Of a stretch of 64,000 nucleotides of DNA, positions 58,185-64,000 are shown piece after piece (positions within the stretch are counted from its first letter, which is position 1; each line of letters begins with the position of its first letter). The stretch spans positions 324,335 to 388,334 of the forward strand of contig MNCI01035712.1 of assembly GCA_015680685.1 (NCBI GenBank), given 5' to 3'. The DNA is from Gnetum montanum (Eukaryota; Streptophyta; Gnetopsida; Gnetales; Gnetaceae). The notes beneath the pieces were generated by a model. It made no database searches and had not been told where the DNA came from. It saw only the letters and a list, made by a program, of their open reading frames with translations. The position numbers and the translations under genes are program-made.

Positions 58185-59020
58185 TGATAAAGCACCGTTT
58201 GTGTTGGCTGCGATGTCAGATACGTGACATCGAGTCCTACATCCGACATTAGATGTTTGACATTGGGGTATATTTCCCAAGTCTATAAATACCATGCTTG
58301 GGCTCTTGTTTGAAGTAAGTTTTGGATCATTCTTAGTTAGAGTAGCAAAGCTCTTGCAGTTTATTTTCCTGAGAGTTAGAATATTTTTTGAGTGCTCGTA
58401 GAAGGAGTCTAGAGTGTGTAGAATTCTTTGTTCAAGCACTAATGTACCCAAGCATAGTAGTGTGACGAGAATAAAATAAACTCTTTTGGCAATCCTTACA
58501 TCACTAAGAATAGCTTAATATTTTCTTTATTGCATTTTACTTTATTTTTCTTTGCTTTAATGCATTTCATTAAGCAATTTATTTCTAGCAATTAATGAAC
58601 ACAAGCATGACCACTTTGAGCATTCATATAGTACTTGATTACCCAACAATGCTTAATGTTTGATAGCCTAGAAATGCTGTATGTGTTTAGGATGTGTCTA
58701 GGAAAGTGGGATAGTTACTTGTGTTAGGCTAGCTAGGAAATAGACATTAGTTTCAATCTACTTTATGATTTATTCTTGTTGTAGGCAATTACATCCATAA
58801 AACACAAAATGATAAAAATTTATATACCTCAATTACACTTAAACCATATTCTTGGGCCTCACAAGGGTAGTTGGGAAGACAAAAAATGTTCTCAATGCCA
58901 TTTCACTTCCTAGAGGAACTAGTGTATGAGATACCTATAGGTTCATGAAATTCAACCGAATCACATGTAACACCTTAGTGACTTGTATGGTTGGGTGTCT
59001 GGGTACCTTGTCACTCATTA
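58185..59020 (+). repeat. 3' LTR of gypsy C
   Basis: 836 bp. The U3 has paired GATGTC/GACATC motifs (58213-58265), in the place where the other families have GATATC palindromes, then TATAAATACC (about 58281-58290). It ends CACTCATTA. The last 60 bases resemble the LTR ends of A, B, 1 and 2, but the body differs. Confidence 0.9.
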
Positions 59021-59025
59021 GCAAC

Positions 59026-60800
59026 CTTGGGGGTATGTAGCCTACATACATAATACTTATCATAGATAAAGGAAGTTAGGCCATAGAGGAACAAAGTGTA
59101 TCTTTATAAGGTAATTAGATCACTTTAAGGGATATGTATTTATTAGAACTCTAAAATGGAAGTGTAACTAAGATAGAATTAAGAGATGTCAACTTTATTT
59201 AGAAGGATACTACTTATCAAAAGAAAATAGATAAAGATTTTAACTTTTATGAAATGGAGGATCTTGATTTTGGCACTACTATCAAGCAAGTAGAAACTAA
59301 GAAATAGATTCCTTAAATTTCTAAGAATGGTGGGAGAAACTTACCCATTAATAGATCTTCTTCATAAAACAAAATCCTCCCAAGAACCCCAGCTATGTAG
59401 AAGTAGTTGCATAAGCATTCCTCATTGTTGTTTTACAATTGAAGAGGAAGTAGTTATGATGGATGTGCATGATGATAAGCCAAATATACATGATGAGGCT
59501 CCCTTATCACTAGCTAGTAAGAAATGAATGAATTCTATGATGGAAGAGAAGGAGTTTATAAAGATCAATCATGTCTACAACTTGATTAATCTTTTGCTTA
59601 AGCACAAGCTAATTGAGAATAAATGGTTCTTAAAAATTAAGTGCAAGGTAGATGATTTCTTTAAAATATATAAGGCATACCTTGTAGCAAAGGGGTATAC
59701 CCAATAAGAGAATATAAATTACAAAGAAACTTTCTCATTAGCAATAAGGTTGGTTTTTATGCATATGGTTCTAGTTGTAGTTACATATCTTAATTTGAGA
59801 TCCAATTAAAGTTTAATTATATTTTCCCTATATGTGAATTATATTTTACTAGCTAGTAATGATAAAGATATGGTTATCATTATGAAAAGGTGCTTGTTAT
59901 TAAACTTTAAAATGAAGGACAAGGGTGAAGCAGATTTTGTGCTTGTTGTAAAGATCCTTAGGGATTGTTCAAGAATACTTCTTAGTTTATCATAAGAAAC
60001 TTACCTAAAAAAATTTTGGAGTAATTTAAAATGTACACCTACAAATCAATTGCTATATCCATTGCTAAATGTGAGAATTTGAGCCTTAATTAATGCTAAA
60101 AAACTCTTATAGATAAAGAGAAAATAAGTTTTGTATCATATGCTAGTACAATTGGTAGTTTAATATATGTAAGAATGTGTAATTCACTTAACATATTATT
60201 TGCAATGGATTGGTAGGTCATTACTAGTCAAATCATAGGGCCATGCATTGGAAAGCAGTGAAGAGGATACTGCTATTTGAGGGAAACTATGAACTATATG
60301 CTTGTGGGTTATAGTAATGTTGATTAGGTTGCTAACCTAGTGATAACCAAGATTTCTATGGTATAGTAATGTTGATTTGTGGATTTTGGATTATAGTAAT
60401 GCTAATTAGGATGCTAACCTAGATGAATGAAAATCAACATAGAGATATGCTTTAAGTAACCATGGTGCCATATCTTTAAGTAGAAAAATGAAAATTTATA
60501 TAACCCTGCCCAACATGGAGATAGAGTTTGTTACATGTTCAATGGAAATTCAAGAAGTTATTTAGTAGATGAGGTTCCTTCAAATGCTTGGAATTATTAT
60601 GAATGCATTCAAACTTCTAATGGTTCATTATGATAACATGGGAAACACTTTCATATTCAAAGGATCCCAAGTACCATGACATGAAAAAGCATGTAGATGT
60701 AAAATACAATTTTTTCTGAGAATTAATGGCACAAGAGAAAGTGATCTTGCAAAACATTTGTATAATTCAAATGGTAGTAGATCCTTGAAGTAATTCCATT
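59026..60800 (+). pseudogene. integrase end, reverse transcriptase and RNase H of copia D
   Basis: Continues from 39309. W-G-Y-V-A-Y-I-H-N-T and KCIFIR (59030-59110) end the integrase part. RT has KEFIKINHVYNLI and K-W-F-L-K-I-K (about 59550-59640), AYLVAKGYTQ (about 59675-59705), N-Y-K-E-T-F-S-L-A, and the catalytic box as YVNYILLASND (expected Y-V-D-D; about 59833-59866), then F-K-M-K-D-K-G-E-A-D-F. RNase H is decayed; the end block K-K-H-V-D-V-K-Y-N-F-F is at about 60685-60715. A small triplication with TTATAGTAATGTTGATT (60306-60420) interrupts it. The RT active site is destroyed. Confidence 0.75.
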
Positions 60801-61798
60801 CCTAGAGATGTATTCATGGCTTAAGTAAAAGCCTTTAGCCTATGTAGAATTTTATTACATGTAAAAGTGATCACTTCTTATAACATGCATTAAGAAAATT
60901 TTTCATTTATGTACATATTTTTTATTTTATTTGTAGCGTAAATGTTTCCTTTGCATGTATATTAATCCTATCAATATGTTATGAGGCTCAATTTTTTCAC
61001 TTACACAAATAATCATCCTTTTATGCTTGTAGATTAGTGAGCAAAGTATAAGCCATATAAAGTACCACCTTGGTATAAAAACCAAGATGAAGTCTCTATA
61101 GGAAGACTAAAAATGAAGGATCCCAAATTTCATATTAGCCTAAAAGTTAAGCTAGATGTGAATTTTTTATACCATCATAAATGACTCAGGTTCTTTACTT
61201 AAGAAGTAAATGAACCAAGGTCTATAAGGTATTAGTGAAAGAGACATATGCTCACTTGCATTTGAAACTTTCTATTGTAGAATATATTTTGTGGTAAATG
61301 TACTAATCAATCAAGAATAAAGAGGTTACTATGTCATGAAGCAAAGGTTGATGACTACTACTTTGGAATGTTACTTATGATCATGAATGATGTGGCCACA
61401 TAGGGCATCACCAAGAAAGTAGTTGATATAGAGTCTAATGATATTAGAATAAAGGAAAGACATTTTGATCAGATTGATGCACTTTATTTATAGTTGATAG
61501 ATTATATTACATTGAAGTGATGATATGATCATAAATATCTTGCATCTTATAAATAAGACATCAAGTATGACCCTTGGAGGGATTAAAGATACTGGGATCA
61601 ATGTTTTTTTGACATGTCTAGGGAATCTTCAGCAATTATATGATTAATATATCTATGTTGACCTTAATTAGTTCTGAATATAGAGCTCATAAACATAAAA
61701 ATAGAACTTGATCAATCACATAATAGATTTGGCTATATAAAAGAAATTAGTTTTCAAATGAGCATAGTTGAAGCCTTTATGACATATCCTATCATGGG
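60801..61798 (+). other. post-RNase H region of copia D
   Basis: AT-rich, no gene recognised; runs up to the polypurine tract. Confidence 0.5.
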
Positions 61799-61810
61799 CA
61801 AGTGGGAGAA
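61799..61810 (+). other. polypurine tract of copia D
   Basis: CAAGTGGGAGAA followed by TGTTGGATTTATA. G-T-G-G-G-A-G-A before TGTTGG is a common plant copia tract and LTR start. Confidence 0.8.
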
Positions 61811-62500
61811 TGTTGGATTTATATGCATTATAGCACATCTAGTATCCATGATCAACCATGTTGTAATGGATGGGAATGATTATTATTGCCAATGAGAGTG
61901 ATCTCCATTACAAGAGTAATAGAACAACTCTATCGCTCATCCCACTCCTCCACATACCCTACTCTAGAGAGCCCATAATATGAATGCACTTTTTCTTTTG
62001 CTATTAGTTATAAATCATATAATTCCATGGTAGAAATGACTGCAAGCTTTCTATAACTTACATTCCAAATTTTATTTTCTCTTTTATAGCATTTGTAGAC
62101 CTATTCACTATTGCTACATGTTCATCATTTTGCCACACTAAAACTCCTGCAAACTTGCTATTTTTACTTCCACTATCAATGCTACCTATTGGGCTAAAAA
62201 TGAATCTTCTATCATTGCTACTTATTACAGTACAAATCCACCTTTTGTTGTTGTTAATGCACTATATTCATTATGCCTACAACTCTTGTTTCACATGCAA
62301 CTCTACATTGTAGATCCATTGATTTTTTGTCACCATTGAGCTTGCAAACCCTAGTACATTAGTTTTACATTCATGATTTTCTTATATACTTGGAAAGAAG
62401 CATGATAGTTGATGAAAATTTATGCCTAGGCCATCGTATCTTATGTTGCATACTTCTAAGATAAAATATTTATTATATGATGGAATGGTATATGGTGTTT
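61811..62500 (+). repeat. 3' LTR of copia D, right edge not fixed
   Basis: Starts TGTTGGATTTATA. With no 5' LTR found for comparison, the end is a guess, placed before the gag remnant E begins. Confidence 0.5.
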
Positions 62501-62639
62501 CTTAATATTAAGATTATTAACAATATTTATTTCTAGGACATATAATTTAATTATTAATAGGAATGATCCCTATTGTACTCTTCTGTGCACTCTCTTTTTC
62601 TATGTTCTCCCTCTTTTTTGATTACTTGATCTATTAACC

Positions 62640-63890
62640 TTTAGATCTTATGGATCCTTAGTTCTAAAAATCTTCTTTGAACATAGATCATAATGGTCTC
62701 TTTAATTAAGCTCCTTAACCCATCTAAGATATGACATAGTTTTTCCTTTTGAAAAGATCCATGACCTCAACATTAGTGCAATAATCGTTGTTACCTACTC
62801 ATGGTTGCATCAAGGAACTCATGATTTCCTTGCTTCTATCCTTGAATTTTCTTTCTTAGATTTGGTATTATTAAGTAAATCTAGTACTTTTTATTAAAAA
62901 TTGTAAGCATCATGGTCCAATAATAGATTGAATTAGCCTTTATCATTTTATACAAGTATTTGACTTTCCTTAATAAGTGTTCTAGAAAATTGTTTAATCT
63001 TTTATTGTTTTCATTTGATGTTTTTCAAGGCATGGACATCATGGAATACTTTCAAGTAATGTTGTGGGTTTGCATTATAGAATCTCTTAAAATTTGAAAT
63101 TTTTTTCATATCTAGCTACTTGATGAGACTCTACTTCTGATGCATGATAGGAATTCTCACTACATTAGAAATCTAAATCATGCTTCTCATTGTCAATGAC
63201 CATTCATCATCTTTATTTGGCAAGTCAAAGTCATCATTACAATCATGATCCTTGCTTGTCCTCTTGTGATGGTCCCTTCTTCTTTCTCTTCTATGTATCC
63301 TTTCCTAACCTATATCATGATCATAGTCTATGTGCCTATTAGGATATCTCTTATAGTTTTCATTGAGATATCTCTCTTAATTTCTATTTGGGACTCTATC
63401 ACTTCATCCATGTTCATTCTTATCAAAGCTAAATATAGAAGATGAAGAGGAAGATGATGAGCTAGGAGAACCATGTCAACTTAGTCTCCTTCATTGGTCC
63501 TTTTGTACTTCTACTTTCGATTTTCTAGAGGTCATAGTCCTTGAAGTCCTCCTTATTTTGAAACCTAGTTATCAAAGACTATCTACTAAGGTTGACTATT
63601 TCCTTGGGTGGTCTAAATCCTAATTTTCAAAGATAATGAAACCTCCTAGACTAATAGTTTGTATCCTTTTTTTTTATTGAGGTGTCATAGGGATCACATA
63701 GTTTCCCTTATCATGCTTGTATTTAGCCTCTATCTAACAATTTATTTGTCACTAGGCCTTTGTTAGCTAGTATAGTTTGGACATATGTTTATCAATAGGA
63801 TAACTAGGTGAAGCATGACTAACTCCAATCCATATAATTATTTTTGTGAGCATGGATGAATCTTCTCTATCAAGTAATAGCATGATATTT
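62640..63890 (-). pseudogene. gypsy gag remnant E
   Basis: Heavily decayed minus-strand gag. It aligns in order with element B at about 35090-36340. The corresponding landmarks are the H-I-x-D-G-L block (about 62720-62750), the core around a L-D-A-T-M-S-type segment (62795-62830), the hydrophilic Ser/His/Asp-rich part (63230-63470), and the N-terminal part (63660-63760). No LTR is attached in the window. It is more diverged than A, B or C, so it is probably an older fragment or a different subfamily. Confidence 0.6.
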
Positions 63891-63892
63891 TT

Positions 63893-64000
63893 GTTGGTGA
63901 CCGTTTGGGACGCCACCGCCAACGAGTGTCCTCGAACAGGATTTAGGTGCCTGCTGGTCTCTGGCAACACCAAGGCCCAGATACCTCCAAATAAAATCAG
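63893..64000. other. GC-richer segment at the window edge
   Basis: Base composition changes abruptly at TGTTGGTGACCG (about 63893). It could be the start of another inserted element (TG start) or an exon-like piece. It cannot be judged from 108 bases. Confidence 0.3.

Larger units (their letters stand above)
39315..59020 (+). mobile_element. Ty3/gypsy element C (Athila/Tat type), split by element 2
   Basis: Plus-strand element inserted in copia D, with GTAAC at 39310-39314 and GCAAC at 59021-59025. The LTRs start TAATGAAGCACC and TGATAAAGCACC and end CTCATCA and CTCATTA. Between them are primer site, gag, protease, RT, RNase H, integrase, a 2.1-kb 3' non-coding region and a polypurine tract. 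Element 2 (44493-53268) sits between protease and RT. Without it C is about 10.9 kb, including a foreign stretch of about 0.78 kb in the 5' LTR. It is the only copy here with all pol domains and so represents the autonomous form, though this copy is dead. Confidence 0.9.
30240..61810 (+). mobile_element. Ty1/copia element D, split by gypsy B and gypsy C
   Basis: One copia element in three pieces: 30240-30371 (start of gag), 37471-39309 (gag, knuckle, protease, pre-integrase, integrase) and 59026-61810 (end of integrase, RT, RNase H, polypurine tract). Its protein reads across both gaps. N-H-L at 39298-39306 is followed by P-W-G-Y-V-A-Y-I-H-N-T at 59026 onward, the normal continuation of the copia integrase end. 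The 3' LTR follows at 61811. D is older than both insertions. All domains carry stops. Confidence 0.85.

Noticed and set aside
1-64000. Host protein-coding gene or long intron
   Set aside because: No exon-like segments outside transposable elements. The window could lie in a long intron, but nothing in the sequence shows it.

Overview
This window looks like intergenic repeat DNA from a large plant nuclear genome. Everything recognisable is a decayed transposable element, mostly LTR retrotransposons. I find no intact host gene, tRNA, rRNA or CRISPR array. The plant assignment rests on three points. The Ty3/gypsy elements use a TGGCGCCGTTGCCGGGGA-type primer-binding site (tRNA-Asp, typical of plant Athila/Tat elements). 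One Ty1/copia element has a tRNA-iMet site and SIRE-like domains. The plant-type LINE remnants fit too. Old, deeply nested, stop-riddled copies suit a slowly turning-over genome such as a gymnosperm, but the species is not determined. The assembly has single-N joins and one 91-N gap, some of them demonstrably faulty.

Layout. 1-3077: 5' end of a minus-strand gypsy element (A: gag, primer site, LTR). About 3390-4640: LINE reverse-transcriptase remnant. 4827-15420: copia element F with about 2 kb LTRs and no integrase; its 3' LTR holds a solo LTR (13340-14859, TSD CTTAT) carrying an array of hairpins. 15655-23395: gypsy element 1, minus strand, TSD CTAAG. 23401-30235: AT-rich DNA with LINE pieces and a local repeat array. 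About 30240 to beyond 61811: copia element D, split twice. Gypsy B (30372-37465, TSD AACTT) lies in its gag, and gypsy C (39315-59020, TSD GTAAC/GCAAC) lies in its integrase. C is itself split by gypsy element 2 (44493-53268, TSD ATCCC). 62640-63890: decayed minus-strand gag (E). The last ~108 bases are GC-richer and not identified.

How the parts relate. C is the only gypsy copy here with gag, protease, RT, RNase H and integrase, and so represents the autonomous type. B is a C-like element whose pol was lost by one deletion, leaving gag and protease. Elements 1 and 2 share LTR ends, primer site and polypurine tract with A, B and C but have another gag, no pol, and in the 3' region an extra sense-strand reading frame of about 929 codons. 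Its N-terminal part faintly resembles plant transposon-associated domains and its C-terminal half is coiled coil. In both copies it is preceded by a second U3-like block (GATATC palindromes plus TATA box). In element 1 the frame has no net shift over 2.79 kb, only nonsense codons. This non-autonomous family with an internal promoter and extra ORF, probably mobilised by C-like elements, is the best candidate for an undescribed system.
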